Shown here in pieces: positions 1 through 6,483 of a stretch of 12,291 nt of DNA. Every line of letters starts with the position of its first letter. Position 1 is the stretch's first letter. The stretch covers positions 1 through 12,291 of the forward strand of contig JAITMT010000441.1 in the NCBI GenBank assembly GCA_031277235.1, read 5' to 3'. Source of the DNA: Tannerella sp. Lineage in GTDB: Bacteria > Bacteroidota > Bacteroidia > Bacteroidales > Tannerellaceae. The translations under genes and the position numbers were made by a program. The notes under the pieces were generated by a model that saw only the letters and a list, made by a program, of their open reading frames with translations, searched no databases and was not told the DNA's origin.

Positions 1-69
1 CATAACTCTTTGACTTTTAACAACTTTTTGGTGAAAATTTCCTAAATATGACCTCCGGCTACGTTTTCT

Positions 70-127
70 ATCCCGCTTTTAATGATTTTTCTGAATTTTA
101 TTGAATTTTTATGAATTAAAACGGGAT
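70..127. terminator. possible stem-loop at the 3' end of the outer-membrane-like gene
   Basis: ATCCCGCTTTTAAT (70-83) is complementary to ATTAAAACGGGAT (115-127) with one bulged base. The right arm contains the stop codon of the gene ending at 116. The loop is long (about 31 nt) and made of TGAATTTTAT-like decamers, so this is an atypical terminator. The rest of 1-115 is AT-rich and holds no gene that I can see. Confidence 0.35.
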
Positions 128-736
128 AAAAAGTTGCAATTGAATGTCATTCATTTTTCCTGAATCTACAAAAGTTGATTTCATCACATTAAACAACCCT
201 TTTTTATAAACAAACGCAACATCAAAGATTTTAAAATCGTAACCCAATTTGACAACAATTGGCATATCAAGCAGTTCATCACTACGTTCTCCCAATTCAT
301 AAAAGCAATAAGTAGGTTCTAATCCTATACCTGTATATAAGTTATTAATTATTTTATAATTAGCTGTTAATCCTAATACTGCATTACAAAAAATAAAATC
401 ATTATCGTGAATTCCTCCACTTATAGACGGTCCGTTCTGTGGTGAATTATATTGGATTTTTATATTGGCACTTCTGACACTTACATGAAAATCAGTATCA
501 AAAAACAGGCCGTCGATTGATAAAGTATGCCGTATTTTATAGCCAATCATGGCATTAAGTTTATATTTTCCGATACCTGAGACAAATTCAAAGTTAGTAT
601 TAAATTTGTTCGCCGTATAGATTTCTCTGCTTAAATATCCTTTTCCGCCACCTAATAAGAGTCCATGCCGGAGAGTTTGTGTAAAGGCGCATTGAATTAT
701 GACACTAAAACTGATTATAAGAAAAAAAAATTTCAT
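116..736 (-). CDS. small outer-membrane beta-barrel-like protein, unknown function
   Basis: This is a 206-residue protein that I do not recognise as a named family. Residues 1-19 form a typical signal peptide (MKFFFLIISF core, then ...CAFTQ), so it is exported. The mature part is rich in alternating hydrophobic/polar stretches, aromatic residues and Gly. It ends in ...QLFIPF, and a terminal Phe is typical of outer-membrane beta-barrel proteins recognised by the BAM machinery. The length fits a small 8-strand barrel of the kind often annotated 'outer membrane beta-barrel protein' in Bacteroidetes. It lies 74 bp downstream of the lipoprotein gene on the same strand, with a hairpin between them. 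No Bacteroidetes-type promoter is visible directly upstream. The gene is markedly AT-rich compared with the housekeeping genes further right. The barrel assignment is inference from the signal peptide, composition and C-terminus. Confidence 0.6.
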   Translation of the reverse strand: MKFFFLIISFSVIIQCAFTQTLRHGLLLGGGKGYLSREIYTANKFNTNFEFVSGIGKYKLNAMIGYKIRHTLSIDGLFFDTDFHVSVRSANIKIQYNSPQNGPSISGGIHDNDFIFCNAVLGLTANYKIINNLYTGIGLEPTYCFYELGERSDELLDMPIVVKLGYDFKIFDVAFVYKKGLFNVMKSTFVDSGKMNDIQLQLFIPF

Positions 737-763
737 ATTTTAAATTATTTATTATATAGAAAA

Positions 764-795
764 GGAGATAATCTCTCTACTCGGAGATTATCTCT
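764..795 (-). terminator. hairpin terminator-like element between lipoprotein and OMP-like genes
   Basis: GAGATAATCTC (765-775) and GAGATTATCTC (784-794) are perfect 11-bp complements around an 8-nt loop. On the minus strand the stem is followed by CTTTTC and AT-rich sequence. It sits 16 bp beyond the lipoprotein stop codon, so it probably terminates or attenuates that transcript before the next gene. A and T runs on both sides mean it could work in either direction. Confidence 0.6.
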
Positions 796-810
796 CTTTT
801 CAATAAAAGA

Positions 811-1704
811 TTAGATAGTAACTTTAAATGTAAATAATTGATCACCTGCAACTCCACCAAATCCTTGGAATATTACTCCAAAAGTCCATGTGCCCACACC
901 TATATTTTGACCGATATGAGAAGCATTGACATTTACATAATAATCGTGAGATGAAGGACCATCCATATCATCATATTTCGATGTATATACATTAAACCCC
1001 TGAAAAAAAAGCAACCCAGGCATATGGAGTTCTGTATGAGATGAGTAATTATACCAAAGACCAAGAAAACCTTTCTTTCTAAAACAAACTTCAAGATGAA
1101 TTTGGTATGGTACAACCGGGCTATTTTGATAATAATACATATTTCCGGTTCTTTTAGAAGTTGCATTTATCCACAGTTTCCTATCGTTGTACTTTATTTC
1201 ACCTAACACTTCAGCTCTGGTACTTACACTGAGATACTCCGGCATAGCCAATCCTAATTCATCCAACTTCTCATACGTATCCACATCCTTGAAATTCTTC
1301 AACTCGCCGCCGATATAGACTTCGCCGTTGAGATTCAGAAACCGGGCTTTGGATTCGTCGCTTACGGGGAGATAGGCTGAGTAGTCGTCTTCAAATTCAG
1401 GAAAATACAATCCGCTGTATTTCTGTTTAAATTCTTCATACCCGCCTTCACGTTCGTAATACGCTTCCGCTTCGTTCATGGCGTCATTAAAGTTTTGGTA
1501 GATGGAGTAGAATCCCGCAGGGGCTTCGATGCCCTCACTCACATAGCGGTCGAATGTTGCCTGGTCTTTGAATTTCAGTGTATTGCCTTCCAACAGTTCG
1601 ACTTCCTTTATCATTTCAATCTGTTCCTGTACTGTGTCGCTCGTACAACTCGTTGCTATCAGGGCTACTATTGCCGCGATTGCAAAATATCTGGTTTTTG
1701 TCAT
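811..1704 (-). CDS. Bacteroides-type lipoprotein, unknown function
   Basis: A 297-residue lipoprotein precursor. Residues 1-20 have a positive N-terminus, a hydrophobic core and a lipobox ending IATSC, so Cys20 is the likely lipidated residue. The N-terminal half is acidic and helical, with phrases such as LKFKDQATFDRYV and the LNLNGEVYIGG strand at about 124-134. This resembles the common layout of Bacteroides lipoproteins in which a conserved leader region precedes a variable C-terminal beta domain. The C-terminal part (from about residue 150) is rich in Tyr, Trp, Phe and Gly and is probably beta-sheet. Base composition changes near position 1250: 1321-1380 is about 53% G+C, while 901-960 is about 33%. 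A -7 element (TATCTTTG) lies about 40 bp upstream of the start. I cannot assign a function; DUF4848-like proteins are a weak comparison. Confidence 0.7.
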   Translation of the reverse strand: MTKTRYFAIAAIVALIATSCTSDTVQEQIEMIKEVELLEGNTLKFKDQATFDRYVSEGIEAPAGFYSIYQNFNDAMNEAEAYYEREGGYEEFKQKYSGLYFPEFEDDYSAYLPVSDESKARFLNLNGEVYIGGELKNFKDVDTYEKLDELGLAMPEYLSVSTRAEVLGEIKYNDRKLWINATSKRTGNMYYYQNSPVVPYQIHLEVCFRKKGFLGLWYNYSSHTELHMPGLLFFQGFNVYTSKYDDMDGPSSHDYYVNVNASHIGQNIGVGTWTFGVIFQGFGGVAGDQLFTFKVTI

Positions 1705-1745
1705 ATTTCTATTTTTTAATTTTTTATTTGAAAATCAGTGATCTA

Positions 1746-1753
1746 CAAAGATA
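1746..1753 (-). promoter_or_regulatory. Bacteroidetes -7 promoter element of the lipoprotein gene
   Basis: On the minus strand this reads TATCTTTG, a full match to TAnnTTTG, about 40 bp before the lipoprotein ATG at 1704. No TTTG at the proper distance (19-21 bp further upstream) is evident, so the -33 part is weak. Confidence 0.6.
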
Positions 1754-1800
1754 AGGAAAATCCCAAAACATTATATTTTTCAAATCTCTGAAATTTGCAT

Positions 1801-1808
1801 TACCTTTG
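1801..1808 (+). promoter_or_regulatory. orphan plus-strand -7 promoter-like element
   Basis: TACCTTTG matches TAnnTTTG exactly, but no good -33 element stands upstream and no plus-strand gene follows; the next gene is convergent (DUF3244, minus). It could drive a small RNA or an antisense transcript, or be chance. Confidence 0.3.
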
Positions 1809-2049
1809 CACCTGCCTTTCTGTTTGTGTAATATGTTGCGTTTGGTAAAAAAGCGGCGGGTATTATGCACGGAAAGGTTTTTTCCTTACTTTTTATACCC
1901 CAAATTATTCCACAAAACAGAATGATTTTTTGGAGGGTTATTACAGACCGGCAAGGCTTGCCCGCAACAACCCGTAAGTGTCCAAATTCGTTTTGCACAG
2001 GAAATGTATGTCATTTTTCATCATTTACTGATTTTTTTTTGATTAATAA

Positions 2050-2427
2050 TTAGTTCTCATCCACATAAAAGAATCCTTCAAAGGAATCGCCACCGGTCGA
2101 AATGGACAATTTATATTCGCCCTCAGAAAGATCTTCCATTTCGATTATGTATTCGTGGCTATTGGCTTCTACCGCATCATGGAGTACCACATTACCCTCC
2201 AAATCTTCAATTGTCACCAACGTCTCGCCAAAATTTCCGTAAAAACTAAGGGTTAATGTTTTACTTTGCCCGTCGAAATCGGCTGAAATGGCAGTTAGCA
2301 TTCCTATGGAGAGACTCCTCTTTACTATATTCTTTCTCTTTTCCAAGGGAATTGGCGTTGCCAAACAGGGCTCAGCCATCGCCAAAATCAAAACTGCCGC
2401 CAAAATACTTTTTACTGTTGCTTTCAT
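2050..2427 (-). CDS. DUF3244-type small secreted protein
   Basis: A 125-residue exported protein. Residues 1-23 form a signal peptide ending ...EPCLA, likely cut before TPIPLEKR. The mature part is a single beta-sandwich-like domain. The C-terminal pattern, GEYKLSIS at about 103-110 followed by a Gly-rich turn and FEGFFYV at 116-122, is what I associate with the DUF3244 family of small Bacteroidetes secreted proteins. It also resembles the fold of type IX secretion C-terminal domains, but the protein lacks any large cargo domain. Function is unknown. It lies 330 bp downstream of the TPR regulator gene on the same strand. The upstream -7 candidate is imperfect (CACCTTTG on the minus strand, 2457-2464), so expression may be weak or regulated. 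The family assignment is from memory of the motif and length. Confidence 0.75.
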   Translation of the reverse strand: MKATVKSILAAVLILAMAEPCLATPIPLEKRKNIVKRSLSIGMLTAISADFDGQSKTLTLSFYGNFGETLVTIEDLEGNVVLHDAVEANSHEYIIEMEDLSEGEYKLSISTGGDSFEGFFYVDEN

Positions 2428-2499
2428 TATGAATTAAATTTTTAAATTTTCGGCTGCAAAGGTGAGGCATATTTCAAAGCCGGAGAAATTTTTTTCCAA

Positions 2500-2570
2500 A
2501 AAAAATGTGATAAAAATGCGGGGTTTTTGATAAAAAATGTGATATTTCAGGATAGTATTATGCTGAAATA
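2500..2570. repeat. direct repeat plus inverted repeat upstream of the DUF3244 gene
   Basis: AAAAAATGTGATA occurs at 2500-2512 and 2532-2544. The second copy runs into the inverted repeat TATTTCAG ... CTGAAATA with a 12-nt loop (2543-2570). Lying 75-145 bp before the DUF3244 start, it could be an operator, but nothing in the sequence proves this. Confidence 0.45.
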
Positions 2571-2635
2571 CAAATAGATAAAAGAGTGATATTTTTTTAC
2601 CGGAAAATCAGGGCAATTTTGGTGAATTTTTCCAC

Positions 2636-2652
2636 CCGGATTTGCAATCCGG
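2636..2652. terminator. tight hairpin downstream of the TPR gene
   Basis: CCGGATT and AATCCGG are perfect complements around a 3-nt loop. The hairpin lies about 105 bp past the TPR gene stop on the minus strand and is followed there by GGGTGGAAAAATT. It could act as a terminator. A very similar GGATT-TGC-AATCC core is, as I recall, a common intergenic repeat in Bacteroidetes. Confidence 0.4.
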
Positions 2653-2691
2653 ATGTTTATATACTGCCTGCGGTCATAAGAAAATCTCGGG

Positions 2692-2715
2692 GTAAACGGG
2701 TGAACGGATAAACGG
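2692..2715. repeat. 8-bp-unit tandem array (AAACGG/GAACGG type), left side of the TPR gene
   Basis: Three units read GTAAACGG, GTGAACGG and ATAAACGG in a row. The reverse complement (CCGTTYAY) is the same unit as the array at 4530-4570, so related arrays stand in inverted orientation on either side of the TPR gene. Confidence 0.6.
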
Positions 2716-2727
2716 ACTTTGGTTTTC

Positions 2728-2759
2728 ATTGTCAATTCTCAATTGTCAATTGTCAATTC
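2728..2759. repeat. 7-bp-unit tandem array CAATTGT at the 3' end of the TPR gene
   Basis: Four units of CAATTST (CAATTCT, CAATTGT, CAATTGT, CAATTC) directly follow the coding region on the minus strand and overlap its TGA stop codon. A matching array occurs at 9612-9639. Confidence 0.65.
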
Positions 2760-4449
2760 AAAAGGATTCATCCCGGTTTCTAAAAAACAATAAGATATCC
2801 GGCGAGTTTTCCATTTGAAATTTTTTGCGCAGGCGAGTCCGGTTTTGCCGTATTATTTCATCCTTTTCTCCCATAACAATGGCTTCGGTTTTCGTTGGCA
2901 ATTCGAAAAATGAAAGAAGGCATAACCGAAAAAGGTCTGCGGATGAACGCGGTATTACGCCGGTAATGAGACTGTACAGTTTCGGGAAGAATTTGATAAC
3001 AAGATTCTCCAGCGCTTCCCAATCCCGTTTGTTTAAGGGACGATTTTGGGTAATGTTTCCCGTTGACAGTTTTTGAATTTTTTTGCCTGCGGGCGACTGT
3101 TTCAGCAGTTCCAGTTTACCGTCGAATAACGTTGTTTTCAAATTTTCCAATTCCCGGATTTGCGCCCCGTATTCCTCCGAAGATTGATCTCCTCCTCCCG
3201 AAGCGCTGTACTTTTTCTCCAATTCAGCCTCCAGTTGATCATATTTGCTTTCCAGACGGAAAATTTCATTTTGTTTCTCCCGAATTCTTCTATTTTGCCA
3301 TTGACGATAGAGCCAAAATAGCGCCAAATACGCGATAAACAGCAGTAAACTGACCATCAGAAGCGTCTGAAAATAAATCTCCAGTTGGTTTCTTTCGTTG
3401 ATGACCTGCGCCTTGTCGTATTTTTTCTCTATCTCCAGCACCTGATTTTTATTTTGTTCCATCCGGATGGAATCCTGCATTTCTACGAACTGTTCCAAAT
3501 TTGATAAGGCAGGCTCGAAGTTGTCTTTTGATTTTTCCAGTAAATAGCGTTGATAGGAAACCATAAACCCGTCCAGATATGGCGATGATTTCTCCATGTA
3601 ATAATTTGATTTCTCAACATCCCCTTTTTTTGAATAGAGCAAACTTAAATTATAAAATATGATATTCTGCTCCGATGTATCCAGTTCCAACGATTTTAAA
3701 TAAAAGTATTCTGCAGAATCATATTTCAGCATATCTTCATACACCAATGCCCTACCATTTTTAATAGCGCTTCTTGAAATATCATCACCTATTGTTACCA
3801 GCATGGAATCAGCCTGTTGAAGAATCCGTAAAGCGTCTTCCTGTTTTTCTTCCATCCGATAGCAAAAACTTAAATCCGCAAGAGCCAGCGCCTGGCTGCG
3901 CACATTGCCTGCCTTCCGGTGAAATTCGGCGGCTTCCCCGTATTTTTCTGCCGCTTCGTCCACCATTTCCTTATCCACGTACAATTCAGCCTGATAACTG
4001 CAAATATAGCCTGCCGTCGAATACAGATTTGCCTGTCGGGCGATTTCCAGTCCTTTCAGATACTCGTCTGCGGCTTCGTTGAGATTTCCGTCCCTATACA
4101 GCGAACGCCCGTAATAATATAGGATGGTAGCCTGTTCTTCCGGCGTCCCGCGCTTTTCATAATAGGACCAGGCGCGTTTCCACTGGTTTGTGGAGAGCCA
4201 TGCCGTTGATTTCTGCGTTTTCCGAATCTCGTCTTCCACCTTGCCGGAAAGCAGCGCCCAGCGCGCGATGTCCTTGTCGCGAAACATCATAAATTCCACT
4301 TCGTCCAACAGGGCTTTGGCGCTGTCCGGATTCAGCGTCATCAGTCTTTCGGCTCTGTCCATCAGTCTCCTTTCTTCAAAAAACAATGTACACGACGTGT
4401 AAAAAATCAGATGGAACAGAATGAGTCTAAAAATATATTTCTTCGGCAT
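2758..4449 (-). CDS. membrane-anchored TPR/coiled-coil protein with possible C-terminal HTH
   Basis: A 563-residue protein of a type frequent in Bacteroidetes and usually taken to be a TPR-linked transcriptional or signalling regulator. The start MPKKYIFRL gives a signal sequence ending in YTSC, so Cys20 may be lipidated. Residues about 94-300 hold five TPR-like helical repeats (for example YYYGRSLYRDGNLNEAADEY). A transmembrane helix spans about 360-382 and a charged coiled coil about 384-414. The C-terminal ~90 residues include KTEAIVMGEKDEIIRQNRTRLRKKF (about 520-544), which resembles the helix-turn-helix of LuxR-like proteins without being a clear match. The topology would put the TPRs outside the cytoplasm and the C-terminus inside. 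An ATG at 4467 is the alternative start; a TTG at 4482 is excluded because it lies inside the -7 promoter element. The ligand and target genes are unknown. Confidence 0.75.
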   Translation of the reverse strand: MPKKYIFRLILFHLIFYTSCTLFFEERRLMDRAERLMTLNPDSAKALLDEVEFMMFRDKDIARWALLSGKVEDEIRKTQKSTAWLSTNQWKRAWSYYEKRGTPEEQATILYYYGRSLYRDGNLNEAADEYLKGLEIARQANLYSTAGYICSYQAELYVDKEMVDEAAEKYGEAAEFHRKAGNVRSQALALADLSFCYRMEEKQEDALRILQQADSMLVTIGDDISRSAIKNGRALVYEDMLKYDSAEYFYLKSLELDTSEQNIIFYNLSLLYSKKGDVEKSNYYMEKSSPYLDGFMVSYQRYLLEKSKDNFEPALSNLEQFVEMQDSIRMEQNKNQVLEIEKKYDKAQVINERNQLEIYFQTLLMVSLLLFIAYLALFWLYRQWQNRRIREKQNEIFRLESKYDQLEAELEKKYSASGGGDQSSEEYGAQIRELENLKTTLFDGKLELLKQSPAGKKIQKLSTGNITQNRPLNKRDWEALENLVIKFFPKLYSLITGVIPRSSADLFRLCLLSFFELPTKTEAIVMGEKDEIIRQNRTRLRKKFQMENSPDILLFFRNRDESF

Positions 4450-4479
4450 TTCAGTATTTTTTCCCATTAAAAAACGGTG

Positions 4480-4487
4480 CAAAGATA
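4480..4487 (-). promoter_or_regulatory. -7 promoter element of the TPR gene
   Basis: The minus strand reads TATCTTTG, a full TAnnTTTG match, about 30 bp before the ATG at 4449. The TTG of this element could be mistaken for a start codon. The -33 element is not clear. Confidence 0.65.
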
Positions 4488-4529
4488 CGGAATATTTTAT
4501 TGTTGGACGTTTTTCCGTTTATCCCAACC

Positions 4530-4595
4530 CGTTCTCCCGTTCATCCGTTCTCCCGTTCATCCGTTCACCCCCAATGAAGCATGGCGATTGGGGGT
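4530..4595. repeat. 8/16-bp tandem array and adjoining hairpin upstream of the TPR gene
   Basis: The 16-mer CGTTCTCCCGTTCATC is repeated twice (4530-4545, 4546-4561) and followed by a partial unit to 4570; the underlying period is 8 bp (CCGTTCWY). At the end of the array, ACCCCCAAT (4567-4575) pairs perfectly with ATTGGGGGT (4587-4595) over an 11-nt loop. It lies in the 255-bp divergent spacer between the TPR and SUI1 genes. Confidence 0.65.
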
Positions 4596-4628
4596 AATTT
4601 GGGAGGGCGATAGCAAGACGTATTCCGC

Positions 4629-4658
4629 GCCTCTGCCTTCGCCTTTGCCTCCGCCTTT
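4629..4658. repeat. hexanucleotide array GCCTYY, five copies
   Basis: GCCTCT, GCCTTC, GCCTTT, GCCTCC and GCCTTT follow each other without a gap, about 80-110 bp before the SUI1 gene. No coding function is apparent. Confidence 0.55.
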
Positions 4659-4704
4659 TAATGCATTTTTCCCGGCAAAGTTTTCTGCTATCAAAAAATT
4701 TCTC

Positions 4705-4712
4705 TATTTTTG
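4705..4712 (+). promoter_or_regulatory. -7 promoter element of the SUI1-like gene
   Basis: TATTTTTG is a full TAnnTTTG match 24 bp before the ATG at 4737. It contains the TTG at 4710 that would otherwise give a longer reading frame, which supports the ATG start. No clear -33 TTTG is seen. Confidence 0.65.
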
Positions 4713-4736
4713 TCCGCATCTAAAAGCAAAGCAAGT

Positions 4737-5078
4737 ATGAAAGACAACGACTGGAAAAGCCGCCTCGGCATGGTATATTCCACGAATCCCGATTTTCGGT
4801 TTGACAGCGGCGAGGAACCGGAACCGGAAACGCCGCCCAACGAAAAACAAACGCTACGCATCTCATTATCAACGAAACACCGGGCAGGCAAAACCGTTAC
4901 GCTGATAACCGGATTCGTCGGCAAAACGGAAGATTTGGAGGCGCTGGGCAAACTGCTGAAAACAAAATGCGGCACGGGCGGCTCGGCAAAGGACGGCGAA
5001 ATTATCATACAGGGAGACCTTCGCCAAAAAATCGCCGAAACGCTTGTCAGAGAGGGATATAAAGTAAAGGGCATATAA
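4737..5078 (+). CDS. SUI1/eIF1-like translation factor (YciH family)
   Basis: A 113-residue bacterial homologue of eIF1. The first ~35 residues are a variable acidic tail (SGEEPEPETPP). The SUI1 domain covers about 38-113, with the hallmark RAGKTVTLITGF, the LK.KCGTGGSAKDGEIIIQGD segment and the final LVREGYKVKGI. In E. coli the homologue YciH has been linked to start-codon discrimination and stress, but it is not essential; that knowledge is from the family, not from this sequence. The ATG at 4737 is chosen because the upstream TTG at 4710 falls inside the -7 promoter box. The gene is 66 bp upstream of the dGTPase, which has its own promoter, so the two are probably neighbours rather than a strict operon. 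Confidence 0.88.
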   Translation: MKDNDWKSRLGMVYSTNPDFRFDSGEEPEPETPPNEKQTLRISLSTKHRAGKTVTLITGFVGKTEDLEALGKLLKTKCGTGGSAKDGEIIIQGDLRQKIAETLVREGYKVKGI

Positions 5079-5084
5079 CATTTC

Positions 5085-5115
5085 TTGCGCAAACCGTTTT
5101 TATTGCTTACATTTG
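5085..5115 (+). promoter_or_regulatory. promoter of the dGTPase gene
   Basis: TTG (5085-5087), a 20-bp spacer and TACATTTG (5108-5115) match the Bacteroidetes sigma-ABfr pattern. The ATG follows 29 bp later. Confidence 0.7.
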
Positions 5116-5144
5116 CAGGTTGAAAATAAGGAATATTTTTTTGA

Positions 5145-6470
5145 ATGCAATGGCATAAACTATTATCAGGTAAGCGTTTGGGAGTGGAACATTACCACGA
5201 ACGCAAGCACGAACGGACAAATTTTCAGCGCGATTATGACCGGCTGATTTTTTCGTCGCCGTTTCGCCGTCTGCAAAACAAAACGCAGGTTTTTCCGCTT
5301 CCTGGAAGTATTTTTGTGCATAATCGCCTGACGCACAGCCTCGAAGTGTCGTGCGTGGGACGGTCGCTGGGCAAAAACATTTCTACTGCATTGATACAGA
5401 AACATGGCGTCGGCGAAGGCGTCAATTTTTCGGAAATTGATTCGATTGTGTCGGCGGCTTGTCTGGCGCACGACATGGGAAATCCGCCTTTCGGACATTC
5501 GGGCGAGCGCGCCATCTCGGCTTATTTTGCCGACGGTTCGGGCGCGCAGTTTCAAAGCCGGGTGCGCGAAGAAGGCGGTCGCTGGGAGGATTTTCTGCAT
5601 TTTGAAGGCAACGCCAATGCCATGCGCCTGCTGACCCATCAATTCAAGGGGCGGCGCGAAGGCGGTTTTGCGCTGACTTACAGCACGCTCGCTTCCATCG
5701 TCAAATATCCGTTTGCCTCGACTGCCGCTACCAAAAATAAATTCGGCTTTTTCCAAACCGAAGAAAATACGTTCCTGAAAATCGCCGGAGAACTCGGAAT
5801 ACCCAAACAATCAGATACTCAGGAGATTTACGCACGCTATCCGCTTGTTTATCTGGTGGAAGCGGCGGACGATATCTGCTATCAGATTATGGATATGGAA
5901 GATGCGCACAAGTTGCGGCTGATGCCCAAAGGCGATGTGGTCGAGTTGTTTTTGGCATTTTTTGAGGGTAAACGGCTCGAAGACGTCAAACGCACGATGC
6001 GGATGGTGAGCGACAGCAACGAACAGATTGCGTATTTGCGATCTTCCATCATCGGTTTGCTGGTGGATGAATGTACGCAGGAATTTCTGGAAAATGAGGA
6101 ACTGCTTCTCGCCGGAAAATATAGTCAGCCGCTGATTGAAGGCGTCGGCGATATTGCGCGTAAAGCCTATCGTCAATGTTCGGAAGTGGCTTACAGTAAG
6201 ATATATATATCCAACGAAGTGGTAGATATCGAGTTGGCGGGGTATCACATTTTCGGTTATCTGCTCGAAACGATTATTGACGCGATGATGAAGCCCAATC
6301 ATTCGTATAGCAAGCTGTTACTCAACCGTGTACCCGAACAGTACGACGTGAAGGCGCTCACGACTTACGGTAAAATTCAGTGTGCGCTCGACTATATTTC
6401 GGGGATGACCGACGTCTATGCCCTTGATTTATACCGGAAAATCACGGGAATGAGTTTGCCGGCAGTGTAA
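5145..6470 (+). CDS. dgt: deoxyguanosinetriphosphate triphosphohydrolase (dGTPase, HD domain)
   Basis: A 441-residue cytoplasmic enzyme that hydrolyses dGTP (or dNTPs in general) to the deoxynucleoside and triphosphate, so controlling dNTP pools. The family signature SSPFRRLQNKTQVF is at 37-50. The metal-binding HD residues are visible: His64 in RLTHSLEV, His109-Asp110 in CLAHDMGNPPFGHSG, and an AADD motif in YLVEAADDICYQ near residue 240. Length is normal for this family. The start ATG fits the usual short lead of 30-odd residues before the RRL motif. It has its own promoter and is followed after 135 bp by pyrH. Whether it prefers dGTP or accepts other dNTPs cannot be told from the sequence. 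No unusual residues were noticed. Confidence 0.93.
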   Translation: MQWHKLLSGKRLGVEHYHERKHERTNFQRDYDRLIFSSPFRRLQNKTQVFPLPGSIFVHNRLTHSLEVSCVGRSLGKNISTALIQKHGVGEGVNFSEIDSIVSAACLAHDMGNPPFGHSGERAISAYFADGSGAQFQSRVREEGGRWEDFLHFEGNANAMRLLTHQFKGRREGGFALTYSTLASIVKYPFASTAATKNKFGFFQTEENTFLKIAGELGIPKQSDTQEIYARYPLVYLVEAADDICYQIMDMEDAHKLRLMPKGDVVELFLAFFEGKRLEDVKRTMRMVSDSNEQIAYLRSSIIGLLVDECTQEFLENEELLLAGKYSQPLIEGVGDIARKAYRQCSEVAYSKIYISNEVVDIELAGYHIFGYLLETIIDAMMKPNHSYSKLLLNRVPEQYDVKALTTYGKIQCALDYISGMTDVYALDLYRKITGMSLPAV

Positions 6471-6483
6471 TTTAATTCGATAA

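Larger units (their letters stand above)
1705..2049. other. 345-bp intergenic region with two promoter-like elements and possible RNA structure
   Basis: I find no convincing protein gene here. A minus-strand -7 box for the lipoprotein is at 1746-1753 and a plus-strand TACCTTTG is at 1801-1808. Around 1935-1973 the DNA can fold: GGGTT/AACCC outer arms (1935-1939, 1969-1973) enclose GGCAAG-G-CTTGCC (1950-1962). A 62-codon plus-strand frame starting at 1865 runs into the end of the DUF3244 gene; it has no recognisable domain and I do not call it a gene. A small RNA reading rightward is possible but unproven. Confidence 0.4.
2428..2757. other. 330-bp intergenic region with hairpins, direct repeats and tandem arrays
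   Basis: No gene is called here. From left to right it holds a weak minus-strand -7 box (2457-2464), two copies of AAAAAATGTGATA 32 bp apart (2500-2512, 2532-2544), an 8-bp inverted repeat TATTTCAG/CTGAAATA (2543-2550, 2563-2570), a tight CCGGATT-TGC-AATCCGG hairpin (2636-2652), an 8-bp-unit array (2692-2715) and a 7-bp-unit array that reaches the stop codon of the TPR gene (2728-2759). A 62-codon minus-strand frame across it is an artefact of the repeats. Confidence 0.6.

Noticed and set aside
1865..2053. 62-codon plus-strand frame in the intergenic region
   Set aside because: No domain or signal peptide, odd composition, and it runs into the end of the convergent DUF3244 gene; kept only as part of a possible small RNA.
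811..2427. Idea that the lipoprotein, OMP-like and DUF3244 genes form a SusCD-type polysaccharide utilisation locus
   Set aside because: No SusC-like TonB receptor, SusD-like protein or glycoside hydrolase is present.
2547..2735. 62-codon minus-strand frame containing VHPFTP
   Set aside because: The peptide is encoded by the octad repeats and hairpins; the same VHPFTP phrase appears in another spurious frame over the related array at 4530-4570.
4468..4482. TTG start at 4482 for the TPR gene
   Set aside because: The TTG is part of the -7 promoter box TATCTTTG, so it would be upstream of the transcription start.
4691..5092. 133-codon minus-strand frame opposite the SUI1-like gene
   Set aside because: It is antisense to a well-supported SUI1 domain and has no domain signature of its own.
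5166..5810. 214-codon minus-strand frame inside the dGTPase gene
   Set aside because: Shadow of the dGTPase coding frame; the plus strand carries intact HD-domain motifs.
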